DNA of 64,000 nucleotides from a virus. Below the pieces are notes generated by a model. That model was not told the DNA's origin and made no database searches. It saw only the letters and a program-made list of their open reading frames with translations. Both the position numbers and the translations under genes were made by a program. The DNA lies in the IMG/VR virus record IMGVR_UViG_3300009184_000038, positions 1 to 64,000 of that record. The stretch is one strand, 5' to 3'. Below are positions 39,727 through 49,000 of the stretch, piece after piece (the stretch's first letter is position 1; each line of letters opens with the position of its first letter).

Positions 39727-39983
39727 GTCGCAGTCTTCTCGTCCAGCGTCCATCCTTCGCCGGGGCAGGGCGGCACGAACACGTCAAGCGGCTCGTAGTA
39801 GCGGTAGCCGATTGCGGCGTAAACGCCGCGAATGTTTCCGTTGTAGCTAGTCCGAAGGCACCTCTGCCCACGAACGGCTGCGTAGTGGGACTCCCAGTCG
39901 ACGCCCTCGTTTTCGTCCCGCCCGACGATCACTTCTGTGACTGTGTTCGTGCCATCATTCGAGAGGAATGCGTAGTGTGCCAT
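39711..39983 (-). CDS. conserved tail-associated phage protein
   Basis: 90 residues. MAHYAFLSNDGTNTVTEVIV, CLRTSYNGNIRGVYAAIGY, DVFVPPCPGEGWTLDE. A common small protein near tail-fibre genes of cyanophages and other aquatic phages, with a fixed SYNGNIR...YAxIGYxY...DxFxPPxP pattern; probably a virion or fibre component, role unknown. Confidence 0.85.
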   Translation of the reverse strand: MAHYAFLSNDGTNTVTEVIVGRDENEGVDWESHYAAVRGQRCLRTSYNGNIRGVYAAIGYRYYEPLDVFVPPCPGEGWTLDEKTATWVQT

Positions 39984-39984
39984 T

Positions 39985-40836
39985 TTAGTTGAACGTCACA
40001 GTGTCGGTGCCAGCCGTGATAGTGAGAGTAGTCAGATTCCCCGTGGTAGACGAGGACGTGGTGAGTCCAGCCCCGACTGTCACTCGCAGCCGAGCGTCGT
40101 ACTGCACAACGACGACGCCGCTGCCGCCGTTGCCCGCAGCGTTATTGCTAGCACTGCCGCCGCCGCCACCGCCGGTATTTGCGCTACCGGCAACGCCGAC
40201 GTTTCCAACTGTGGAGTTGCCGCCGCGACCGCCGCCACCAGCACCGCCAGACGCTAGGTTGCTGGTGTTGTTACTGCCGCCGCCGCCACCACCGCCGTAT
40301 TGCAATCCAGTAATTGCCGAGGTGACACCAGCACCACCAGCACCACCGACGGCCCCAGCAGCGTTTGCGCCGTTGGCAGATGCACCACCACCGCCGCCGT
40401 GACCGCTACTGGCTGTCCCAGCCCCTCCATTGCCGCCGCCGCCAATGCCGATGCCAATAGCTGAAGTGCTTTGTGCGCCACCGCCGCTCGCGCCGGTCAT
40501 GCCGATCCCCATAAGGCTGTTGGCAGTCGTCGCGCCGCGTGTGCCGCCTGCCCCGCCGCCGCTGCTGAGTATCGCGTCAAATCGCGAGGACGAACCACCG
40601 CCTGCGCGAGTGTCCACGGCGGTCGTTCCTGCTCCACCCGCGCCAACTCGCACCGACAGTGGCGTCCCTAGCGTAATCTGCACGGCCTGCTCAATGACGT
40701 TGCCAGCACCGCCACCGCCGCCCTGATGTCCGCCACCACCACCGCCGCCAACAACGAGAACTCGCGCAATCACGCTAACGCCAGAGCGCAGCCGCGAGGC
40801 ACTCACCAGCGACGATGATGCGGCAGCGATTGTCAT
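39985..40836 (-). CDS. glycine-rich tail adhesin
   Basis: 283 residues. VLVVGGGGGGGHQGGGGGAG opens a long Gly-rich core (about residues 27-235) with many GGGG runs, like polyglycine-sandwich adhesins of phage fibre tips and Gly-rich baseplate proteins. C-terminal SGVVVVQYDARLRVTVGAG is the standard strand closing such domains. Likely host-recognition tip. ATGA-type overlap with the upstream gene. Confidence 0.78.
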   Translation of the reverse strand: MTIAAASSSLVSASRLRSGVSVIARVLVVGGGGGGGHQGGGGGAGNVIEQAVQITLGTPLSVRVGAGGAGTTAVDTRAGGGSSSRFDAILSSGGGAGGTRGATTANSLMGIGMTGASGGGAQSTSAIGIGIGGGGNGGAGTASSGHGGGGGASANGANAAGAVGGAGGAGVTSAITGLQYGGGGGGGSNNTSNLASGGAGGGGRGGNSTVGNVGVAGSANTGGGGGGSASNNAAGNGGSGVVVVQYDARLRVTVGAGLTTSSSTTGNLTTLTITAGTDTVTFN

Positions 40837-41162
40837 GTAATCTCGACCCCAAACGCCGAGAACGCCACGTTCGCCGACGCAGCGTAGACCGAGACTACAT
40901 CCGTCGCAGCCAGCGTTATGCCGAGCGTGAGGGTTGCCGTGTCATTCGCAGGAAGTGCAGCGTCATAGGCGAGGTACTGCGAGGTCGCGATCGATGCACC
41001 GGCCGGTCGCACGGCGATCCGGTATGTCGTCGCGCTGCTCGCTGTGTTGCAAACCGTGATGGTCGAGCAGATAGCCTGCGTGGATGATGGCACCGTGTAG
41101 AGGGTCGATAGCGTCGTCGCGGAAGGATTTGATTGCCCAAGAACTTTATGCGTCTGCGGCAT
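40833..41162 (-). CDS. conserved phage virion protein
   Basis: 109 residues. KVLGQSNPSATTLSTLYTVP, RIAVRPAGASIATSQYLAYD, TATLTLGITLAATDVVSVYA. This pattern recurs in many aquatic phage virion proteins next to fibre genes. Beta-rich; probably a fibre or decoration module. Confidence 0.8.
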   Translation of the reverse strand: MPQTHKVLGQSNPSATTLSTLYTVPSSTQAICSTITVCNTASSATTYRIAVRPAGASIATSQYLAYDAALPANDTATLTLGITLAATDVVSVYAASANVAFSAFGVEIT

Positions 41163-41163
41163 C

Positions 41164-41673
41164 TCAGCCTCCCATCAGCAGAAAAGGATGTATCGGAACG
41201 AAGTCGAGCCGTGCCTGCGAGAGCGTGCCAATTGCGAGATCGGAGGCTGAGATCGCCACAGTCCCAGTGCGGCCCGCCACGCTGACGACATTCGCAGAGA
41301 CAGTGCCGCTAATCACAGACAGACCCGCCCCAACCACCACGCCGCCCAAAGACGAGGTGGTGGCATCTGGCAGCGTGTAGCTTGACGATCCGCCGCCCCC
41401 GCCGGAAACGCCGACTTCAACGTAGACGCCGTCTGTGAATTGATGGAGCCTAGACGTGTTGGAGGCGAGGTACAACACATTCGGCAGACCGACTGCGGGA
41501 AACGAACTCGTGGTTGCGTAGCTGGCAATTGACGAGAACGTCGTCACCACCCCAGCCGCAGAGCGGAAGAACAACCGACCGTCCGCTTGGTTCACGGCGA
41601 GAACGCCATTTCCCAGCGATGCCGGAGTATTTCCGGACGTGTTGCTGTAGAGGTTGCGAACTGTGTTTGCCAC
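41164..41673 (-). CDS. tail-fibre-type protein
   Basis: 169 residues from GTG 41673 (GGAAG upstream). NTPASLGNGVLAVNQADGRL matches the start module of the genes at 41676 and 45719 (repeated G-E-x-A-(Y/V)N-xxDG motif of fibre adaptors). Then a Gly/Ser linker (GVSGGGGGSSSYTLP) and a small C-terminal domain (LDFVPIHPF). Confidence 0.75.
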   Translation of the reverse strand: MANTVRNLYSNTSGNTPASLGNGVLAVNQADGRLFFRSAAGVVTTFSSIASYATTSSFPAVGLPNVLYLASNTSRLHQFTDGVYVEVGVSGGGGGSSSYTLPDATTSSLGGVVVGAGLSVISGTVSANVVSVAGRTGTVAISASDLAIGTLSQARLDFVPIHPFLLMGG

Positions 41674-41675
41674 TG

Positions 41676-42383
41676 TCAGAAGCTTCCTGAATCGATAACA
41701 AGATTGTCGATGGAGCCGCCAGTGATGTTCACGTTGCTCGAACTCTGCTGGCTCATCGAGCCGAGGCCGAGGTTTGTGCGAGCCGTGGCCGCATCGGTCA
41801 AGTCGCTGAGGTTCGAGGCCTTGGCAAGCTTGCCGCCGATGGTTGTCGAGATCGTCGTGGAGAAGCTGGCATCCGAGTTCAAAGCGGAGGCCAGTTCTGC
41901 CAGTGTGTTTAACGCTTCTGGTGCCCCATTCACCAGCGATGACACAGCCGCCGACACGAAAGCCGTCGTGGCGATCTTGGTCGAGTTGTCTCCGGCCGCT
42001 GGAGTCACAGAGGCAGGCATTCCCGTGAACGTCGGAGACGCCAGCGGCGCATAGGTGCTGCTCGCAGAAGACTGCGTGAGATAGGTGCTGCTCGCAGAAG
42101 AGATCGTCAGGTAAGTCGTCGCGGCGTTTGCCGTGGTCAAGTAGTTGGCGAGTTGCGAAGACACGTCAACGGCCGCGACAGCCGAGGTGACATAGCTCTT
42201 GGTTGCGAACACCCCGTCGCCGCCGATGGCGATCACGCTTGTGGCGTTGCCGTCCTGCCCTAGACCCTTGCCATACCAAACCACACCATCGACCTCATTC
42301 ACGGCGACTTCGCCGTTGAGAAGAGTTGCTGGTGCGCCAGCGTTGCCCGATACTCTACGCTTCAGCCTAAGACGATTTGCCAT
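41676..42383 (-). CDS. tail-fibre-type protein
   Basis: 235 residues from ATG 42383 (AGGAG upstream). Start RLRLKRRVSGNAGAPATLLN, GEVAVNEVDGVVWYGKG is the adaptor module, then a repeated TYLTISSASSTYLTQSSASS region and a trimeric-fibre-like shaft (FTGMPASVTPAAGDNSTKIA, ALNTLAELASALN). Paralogue of 45719-46015 and of the start of 41164. Confidence 0.78.
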   Translation of the reverse strand: MANRLRLKRRVSGNAGAPATLLNGEVAVNEVDGVVWYGKGLGQDGNATSVIAIGGDGVFATKSYVTSAVAAVDVSSQLANYLTTANAATTYLTISSASSTYLTQSSASSTYAPLASPTFTGMPASVTPAAGDNSTKIATTAFVSAAVSSLVNGAPEALNTLAELASALNSDASFSTTISTTIGGKLAKASNLSDLTDAATARTNLGLGSMSQQSSSNVNITGGSIDNLVIDSGSF

Positions 42384-42392
42384 GATTGACTC

Positions 42393-42680
42393 CTAAAAGT
42401 TTTGTCCATCCAAAATCAGATCGCCTTCTGGCTTGTTGCGCCACTTGCCGTTCGAGTAACGAATCAAGTCTCCTTCCGCGACGTTGTTCAACTGCACGTC
42501 ACTCGCCGCAGACAGGGCATTGCCGGGAGGGCCAATAACACCCTGCGGCCCCTGCGGCCCGATGCCGCCTCCGGCCGTTGCCTCGACGACCGACGAGCCG
42601 ACGCTCGCGGAGATGACGCCGCTGCCACTGACGGTCGCCGTAATCGGCTGCGACGAAACACTCGCTGTGATGCTGCTCAT
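42393..42680 (-). CDS. short collagen-like fibre protein
   Basis: 95 residues. N-terminal ITASVSSQPITATVSGSGVI and then GPQGPQGVIGPPG, a collagen-like triplet run, ending in GDLIRYSNGKWRNKPEGDL. Resembles the first 80 residues of the giant protein at 46025, as part of a duplicated cassette. Confidence 0.75.
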   Translation of the reverse strand: MSSITASVSSQPITATVSGSGVISASVGSSVVEATAGGGIGPQGPQGVIGPPGNALSAASDVQLNNVAEGDLIRYSNGKWRNKPEGDLILDGQNF

Positions 42681-43000
42681 GCGTAGACCTCCACAGTGCC
42701 GCTCAAAGCCGTTCGCTGCACGCTGCCGGGAGCCGTCCAGTCAAGCTGCCATCCGTATGTGCCAGCCGCGAGCGAGGCGGTCTGCGTGTCGGTGAGACTC
42801 ACAGAGACTTGCCCTGCGGCAGCGTCAGCCAAGGTCGTCGTGAAGGGCATCACGGTCGCTCCTGTGACGAGACTCGTCACGGCGGCTGAGACTGAGTAGG
42901 AAGCCAGCGAGACGTTGAAGTCGATGAGCGTCGAGAAGTCTCCTGACTTCTTGAACGCCAGATTCATTGTGCCCGGTAGCAGGCTGAATGTGTTGCTCAT
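42677..43000 (-). CDS. BppU-like baseplate / fibre adaptor
   Basis: 107 residues. FSLLPGTMNLAFKKSGDFST, then QVSVSLTDTQTASLAAGTYG and WQLDWTAPGSVQR: the layout of the N-terminal domain of phage BppU-type baseplate proteins. Paralogue of the gene at 54940-55305 (FTLLPGELNLRAVRGDEWN). ATGA overlaps both sides. Confidence 0.76.
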   Translation of the reverse strand: MSNTFSLLPGTMNLAFKKSGDFSTLIDFNVSLASYSVSAAVTSLVTGATVMPFTTTLADAAAGQVSVSLTDTQTASLAAGTYGWQLDWTAPGSVQRTALSGTVEVYA

Positions 43001-43161
43001 TGTGCTGCCTCTTCGATTGCCTCGATATCACGCCGCCGATCAGTCGCCATCCGAACCACCGCTTGAGCCTCTGCGAGGGCTCGTGGCAATACGCTCGCCG
43101 CCCGCCAGAGACAGTAGCTGCCGATGGTTGAGCAGATGAAGAGTTCGAGGATGTTGCGCAT
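42997..43161 (-). CDS. 54-residue hypothetical protein
   Basis: MRNILELFICSTIGSYCLWR (one weak membrane helix), then ALAEAQAVVRMATDRRRDIE. Lies 3 bases after the fibre gene and ATGA-coupled to the next. Unknown. Confidence 0.62.
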   Translation of the reverse strand: MRNILELFICSTIGSYCLWRAASVLPRALAEAQAVVRMATDRRRDIEAIEEAAQ

Positions 43162-43164
43162 GGT

Positions 43165-44340
43165 CTATGAAATCCAGAGCCGGAACTTTCCTTTTGAATT
43201 AGTACTGGAAGCAGTCCAATCCGCTGTTGAACTGTACGAAGTGCCTGTCGTTGAACTCAATTTGATGACATCTCCAGCGGTAACACTTATAGTCCTGCGC
43301 GCTCCGTGTGTGCCGAAAAATGTCTGACTGCCCACAAATGCTGTAGATAGAGTGCCGTTTCGCACATACCTCACCATGTCAGGGATTTCCGAGCCGTCAT
43401 TCTCTCTGCCGCCGAACTCAACTGTAAGAGTGCCAGAAACCCCGCAAGTAAACTGCCAAACACGGTAAGTATTTGCGCCGTATCCCCAACCCCAATCAAT
43501 TCCGTTTGGGGCAGCCGCGTCACTGGTTTGAAGCGGGCTTGCTGCTGTTCCGCTGCCGCTCCATGAGTACGCTGTCCCGACATCAGCGGTGCCGCTAGAG
43601 GGACTGACTGTAAGGCTCGCCGCACTCGGCGTGACGCTGCTGCTCGCCGCCGTGAAGGTGCCAGTACCCGCCGCACTCACGCCCGCAACTCGCACGGTAT
43701 ACGCCGTGCCGTTAGTTAAACCCGTCAGCGTGTAGCTAGTGCCGGTGCTGCCGGTAGACACAGTCTGGGCAGAGCCGCCCGATGGCGTGTATTCGACGGT
43801 GTATCCAGTGATTGCAGAGGTGCCGGGCGCAGACGGTGCCGTCCAAGACAAAGCGATCTGCGCGTTGCCTGCGGTGGCCGCGAGAGATGTGGGTGCATTG
43901 GGTGGAGTTCCAGCGCTAGGCGTGACGCTGCTACTCGCCGCCGTATAAGCACCCGTGCCTACGCCGTTGACCGCCGCCACGCGGAATCGATACGCAGTGC
44001 CGTTCGTCAGCCCCGTGACGGTCGCGCTCGTCGCGGTCGATGCAGCCGCCGAGAACGTCGTCCACGTTGCACCGTTGTCGCTACTAAACTGCTCACGGTA
44101 GTCGGTGATCGGTGCTTGCGCGATCACGCCAGTGGGTGCAGTCCAAGACAGTAAAGCCTGCGCGTTGCCGCCGGTCGCCGTGAGGCCGGTCGGTGCAGGG
44201 GGCAAGAACAAATCCCACCGGGAGTCTGCGGCTCCGGCCGATGCGACGAGTTCCCACGCTGATCCTGTCCACGACCACGTCCTTCCGTTGGCCGCGTATG
44301 TCTGTCCGACTGTCGGAGATGCTGGTGGAGAGAGCGGCAT
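43165..44340 (-). CDS. tail-fibre protein with two fibronectin type III domains
   Basis: 391 residues from ATG 44340, overlapping the upstream stop as TAATG. N-terminal module (MPLSPPASPTVGQTY, WSWTGSAWELVAS) shared with the gene upstream. Two FN3 domains (about 55-240): PTGLTATGGNAQALLSWTAP and PTSLAATAGNAQIALSWTAP, each ending in VTP. C-terminal beta domain (LTVEFGGRENDGSEIPDMVR, ISVTAGDVIKLSSTTG). Likely a receptor-contacting fibre. Confidence 0.83.
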   Translation of the reverse strand: MPLSPPASPTVGQTYAANGRTWSWTGSAWELVASAGAADSRWDLFLPPAPTGLTATGGNAQALLSWTAPTGVIAQAPITDYREQFSSDNGATWTTFSAAASTATSATVTGLTNGTAYRFRVAAVNGVGTGAYTAASSSVTPSAGTPPNAPTSLAATAGNAQIALSWTAPSAPGTSAITGYTVEYTPSGGSAQTVSTGSTGTSYTLTGLTNGTAYTVRVAGVSAAGTGTFTAASSSVTPSAASLTVSPSSGTADVGTAYSWSGSGTAASPLQTSDAAAPNGIDWGWGYGANTYRVWQFTCGVSGTLTVEFGGRENDGSEIPDMVRYVRNGTLSTAFVGSQTFFGTHGARRTISVTAGDVIKLSSTTGTSYSSTADWTASSTNSKGKFRLWIS

Positions 44341-45710
44341 TAGGCGATACCCCATTTAGTCTTCAAAAACGTGCTGATCTGCCCGATTGCGGTGGACGAA
44401 ATCTGCTGGTCATACAACGCGACCTCGCAGATATAGCCCTTCCACCGCTGGTCGGTTGACTGCGAGCCGAGGTTTGCGTAGCCAATAGTAAAACGGTCGC
44501 TTCCAGATGCGGGCGTCAACGTCCCACCGTCCTCTGAGTAGTATGTCAAGCCTACTGCCGTGCCGTTGACATACATCGCAGACGATGGAAGGTTGCCGCT
44601 AGGTATAGACATAGCTATGACGGCAAACGTGTTGTTGTAGGCCGACGAAGGGCTGAGTTGAGAGAAATATGTATTATTTTGCTGCCATACAAAAAGCGCA
44701 GCGTAGTCGTGCCTTACTTGCCATCTCCAGCCAGTATACAAACCCTGCGTCTTTGCAATCAGCGTGCCATAATTGTTCGCGTCTACTTTGGCGACGATGA
44801 ATATCGTGCCGCCGGTCGATGTCAGGCCCATTCCATCGACGCCGTCAAGGCCGAGTCCGATCAGCCCGCCTCCATCGACGCCGAACTGAAGAACTGAACG
44901 GCCATTCTGGAAAGACGATCGAAGAGTCGGGCCTGTGTAGGCCGCATTGATTGCATCCGCTCGCAGCGTGGCGTGCCGACCGTTCCCCGATCGGTCTTCC
45001 CAGCGTTTCACGACGCTGTCCGCCGACGCGACTGATCCGCCAGAAACCGCCCCATAGAGCGTGCTGGATTCTGAGGCGTCATACCGTGCAAACAGACCAG
45101 AAGTCGTCTGGATGATGTCGCCCGAGGCAGGAGTCACGGCACTGCTCGCAGACGAAAACGCACCCTGCCCGAGGCTGTTCGCTGCGGCCACGCGGAACAC
45201 ATACGCCGTACCGTTGGTCAGACCCGTCACCGTCGCAGTAGTGCTGGTTGAAGTCCCGTCGCTGAAGGTCGTCCACGACGAGCCCGAGTTGCTGCTGAAC
45301 TGAACGACATAGTCCGTAATCGGCACTGCCGAAAGCACGACTGTAGGTGCCGTCCACGAAACGGTCGCTTGTGCGTTGCCGCCTGCCACAGTCACGCTGG
45401 TCGGCGCGGCTGGCGTGAACAATGCTTGAAGCACTGTGTCTGTGCCGTCTCCACCAGCACTACCACCGCTCACGCCCAACTCAAGGTAAGCACCCTGCCA
45501 TTGGTAGGCGCGAGACGTGTCCGTTGCCAGATAAATCACTCCGCTACTCCCCGTCGCGGGGAATGCGAAAACCGTCGCGGCAGCGACTACTCCGCCGCCA
45601 CCGCTCGCGGCGACGAGTTCCCACACATTGTTTCCCGCGTAGCGGTACTCTCGCGAGTTTTGCGTTGACAGTGCCCCAACTGATGGGTTGCTTGGGAAGC
45701 TCAGTGGCAT
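44340..45710 (-). CDS. tail-fibre protein with FN3 and LamG-like lectin domain
   Basis: 456 residues (AGAGG upstream). Start MPLSFPSNPSVGALSTQNS and WELVAASGG as in the downstream gene; one FN3 domain (APTSVTVAGGNAQATVSWTA); then a concanavalin/LamG-type domain (VVKRWEDRSGNGRHATLRAD, GTIFIVAKVDANNYGTLIAK, DQRWKGYICEVALYDQ). Lectin fold points to host-glycan binding. Confidence 0.83.
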   Translation of the reverse strand: MPLSFPSNPSVGALSTQNSREYRYAGNNVWELVAASGGGGVVAAATVFAFPATGSSGVIYLATDTSRAYQWQGAYLELGVSGGSAGGDGTDTVLQALFTPAAPTSVTVAGGNAQATVSWTAPTVVLSAVPITDYVVQFSSNSGSSWTTFSDGTSTSTTATVTGLTNGTAYVFRVAAANSLGQGAFSSASSAVTPASGDIIQTTSGLFARYDASESSTLYGAVSGGSVASADSVVKRWEDRSGNGRHATLRADAINAAYTGPTLRSSFQNGRSVLQFGVDGGGLIGLGLDGVDGMGLTSTGGTIFIVAKVDANNYGTLIAKTQGLYTGWRWQVRHDYAALFVWQQNNTYFSQLSPSSAYNNTFAVIAMSIPSGNLPSSAMYVNGTAVGLTYYSEDGGTLTPASGSDRFTIGYANLGSQSTDQRWKGYICEVALYDQQISSTAIGQISTFLKTKWGIA

Positions 45711-45718
45711 GATTACCT

Positions 45719-46015
45719 CTAGTTACCGATCTCGACATAGACGCTGTTCGCTGTGTCCCAGCGAAGCGCACGTCCAAAATCCGTGAGGATATAAATGGTG
45801 TTGCTGGCACCGACAGCAGGCAGAGACCCCGCCACAGCGACCTCGACGATGTTCGCAGAGCCGCCAGAACCGCCGGCACCGACGACGGCTGGCCTGTTAG
45901 CGGCGTTACCCGCGAACAGCTTGTTGTCTGCCGCGTTGTAGGCCAGTTCGCCGTAACTGAGAGTCGGCGTCGAGCCTGCGACGTTCGAGCGTTTTATTTT
46001 GATGATCTTTGGCAT
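45719..46015 (-). CDS. small tail-fibre adaptor-type protein
   Basis: 98 residues. KIIKIKRSNVAGSTPTLSYG, ELAYNAADNKLFAGN is the adaptor module shared with 41676 and 41164; a Gly/Ser linker and FGRALRWDTANSVYVEIGN end it, similar to the giant protein's TRKLYRWSGSAYVEI. Confidence 0.75.
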   Translation of the reverse strand: MPKIIKIKRSNVAGSTPTLSYGELAYNAADNKLFAGNAANRPAVVGAGGSGGSANIVEVAVAGSLPAVGASNTIYILTDFGRALRWDTANSVYVEIGN

Positions 46016-46024
46016 TGTTATGTT

Positions 46025-49000
46025 TTACCATGCCGTAAGGGCAGCAACGAAGTCTGTGCCTGCACTTACGCTTGCCCAATTTATCTGCGGGCCGATCCGA
46101 GTCGGCGACAGCACAACCGAGACCGAGTTTCCACCAATTTGAGCGCTCCTGTTGCTGCCCCAGCCCCACAGCTCGCCTTCTGCCGTGGTCGCGAAGGCGC
46201 ACTCGCCGCTGACGGAAACGCTTGACCAAGTTTTACCGAGTCCGATCTGCGTCGGAATGACTCGGGGGTCGGTCGTCCCGTCGCCAATCCCGTAACTGCC
46301 ACCGCCCCACCCCCAAAGGCCGCCGCCAGATGTGATCGCATATGAAATTGCGTTACGCGACGAACCTCCGACCCAGTCGCTTGATGTTCCGATTCGGACG
46401 GGTGAGGTTCTGGGCGAGATTGTCCCGTCACCGACTGCGCCAGAGGCGTTGTAGCCCCAGCCCCATAGCTGGCCGGTCGTCGTTATGGCAAAAGAATTGT
46501 CGCCTCCAGCAAAAACTTTTGACCAATTCGTTGCCGAACCAATTCTCACAAGGGTTTCTGTAGGGTTAGTCGTTCCGTCACCGACTTGGCCGAAATTGTT
46601 GTATTCGCCGAGACCCCAAAGTTCACCAGCCGAGTTGATTGCGAAGATCGTAAACCCTCCGCAGGCGACAGCAACCCAATTGCTTGCCGACCCTATCCTT
46701 CGAGGGGTATCCGGCGCTCCCTGCAAATCAACTCCCCAAGAATAAAGAGCGCCCCCAGCAATTCCCGCGGAGTGGTAGTCGCCAGCAGAAACAGAAGTCC
46801 AATTTGAGGCCGAACCGACGAAGAATGGGGAGTTCTTGTTATCTCGCGAGCCGAGGCCAAGCTGCCCATAACCGTTGAGCCCCCAGGCCATCAAGCGTCC
46901 AGTTGTTGTGATCGCTAGCGAATGATACCTACCGGCAGCGATACTCGAGAATCGAATTGAGGAAAACGATATCAGCCCCGACGGCGGCGGCGGCGGGACG
47001 ATGTTGTATGTGCCGCTTCCAAGCTGCCCCTGCGCGTTGTTGCCGCCCCATGCCCAGACCTGACCGGATTCGTCGGGTACGGACAGCGGAGCAGGAGCGC
47101 TCGTGAGCGATGTCGAGAACGTGGAGCCCGAGAGGCCAGACGTTGCCGTCACAACAACCCTATACACGTCGCCGTTGTCGCTCGCATATTTCAAGTTATT
47201 CAGAGACAGAGTCGCGGATGCTCTTCCTGGCAAGTCGACGAAGCTTCCAACACCTTTCGTCTGCTTCTGCCACTGATACGAGAGAGCAGAGAAAGGCGAC
47301 GTTGTGGCCGATACGAGAAAAGTAGCTGCACCATACAGAGACGTTTGAATCGTCGGCTGGTATGTGATACTCAGCGACGGGCTGGGGACGTTGAGTGTGG
47401 CTGTTCTGCTGAAAACGGTGGGCGCTCCGCTTGCGGAGATCGCTGCCCGATAAGCGTCTTGATCGTTCACTGACGCAGTGAGTCCTGACAGCGAGAGCGT
47501 CCGACTCGTTGCAGAGGGAATGTCGGCGAACAACGACGATCCAGGCTTCTTAACTTGCCACTGGTAAAAAACGGTCGCGAGATTCGAGGAAGTTGCGTTA
47601 GTTGAGAAAACAGCCGAGCCAGTAAGAGACAAGAAATCTTGAGGCTGCTCTGTGATATTTATGTCCGCTGACGGAACATTCAATACTGCGATCCCGCTCG
47701 TCACGCTGACGCCGGAACCATCTGCTGACGAGACGACGACACAGTATTCGTCGCCATTATCGGCGGCTGGCGTCAGCCCGGTCAGGCTCAAAACGCTGGC
47801 GGTCGCTCCGGCAACGTCAGTAAACGTGCTTGACCCGCCCTCCCGTTTTCTCCACTGATACCGGAGCGAGCCATACGAGATGGTCGCCGTAACAGAAAGG
47901 GCCGCAGTGCCGCTGTAGGTCAATACACTTTTCGGATCGGACAGCACCGTGATGGCCGGCAGTGGCACGGTCAGGGTTGCGGAAAAGCTCGTCGCGCCGA
48001 TCAAGCCGTTTGTACCCGAAATCACAACCCTATAAACGTCGCCGTTGTCTGTGACTGCCGATAGCCCTGACAGGAAGAGGTCGGGCGAATTAGAGCCTGG
48101 AATGTCTATGAAAGGCCCAGCGCCAGACTCTTGTTTTTGCCATTGCCACGCCAGCGATGAAGAGCCGACCGTTCTTGTAAGGACAGAAAATCTCGCCGTC
48201 CCGCTAGAGGCAAAAACAGACGCCGGGTGCGAGATGAACTCAACGTAAGGCGTGGGCAAGACGGTGAGGGTTGCTTCATTGCTATACGCTGCCGCCGCCC
48301 CTCCTGTCGCCGACACTATCACGCTGTAAGCGTCTCCTGTATCAAACACGGGGCTTAAACCCGTCAGGGCAAGCGTAGCGCCCGTCGCGCCGGGCACGTC
48401 TGTGGAAGTCACGCTGCCCGACTCTCGCTTCCGCCATTGGTATGAGAGAGTCGCCCCTCCGGTCACGCTTGCGGCCACAGAGAATGTTGCGGAGCCTCCG
48501 ACGGACGATTGCGAAGACGGCTGACTCGTTATCACGATTACCGGCACCACTGCGAACGACAGCTTCGCTGCTTGGCTAGTGACGGATGCTGCGCCACCTG
48601 TTGCCGAGACGACCACGCGATACCAGTCGCCGTCATCGCTCGCGGACGAGAGCCCCGTTAGCGGCAGGGTTCTGGATGTCGCGCCGGTCACGTCCGAGAA
48701 CGGGCCTGCGCCCGACTCTTGCTTCTGCCACTGATATGACAAAGTGGCCCCGCCGGTCACGGTGGCGGTTGCGGCGAACGTAGCCGCATTGCTAGCCGCC
48801 TGCTGGCTGGTGGGTTGCGAAGTGATTGCGATAACAGGCAAGGAGATCACCGTCAACGACGCCGCCCGCGACGTTACGCTCGCTGCCCCGCCAGTCGCAG
48901 AGACAATGCAGCGGAATTTGTCTCCGTTGTCGCTGGGGGATGCGGGGTAGATCGACAGGCTGGCACTCGTTGCGCCGGATATGCTCCCGCCATTGGATAC

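Noticed and set aside
38600-39740. attP core next to the integrase
   Set aside because: No tRNA-like segment or obvious core with arm repeats was found by eye; needs the host junction.
39989-40726. Proline-rich plus-strand frames
   Set aside because: Antisense of the glycine-rich adhesin; CC-rich strand gives proline runs.
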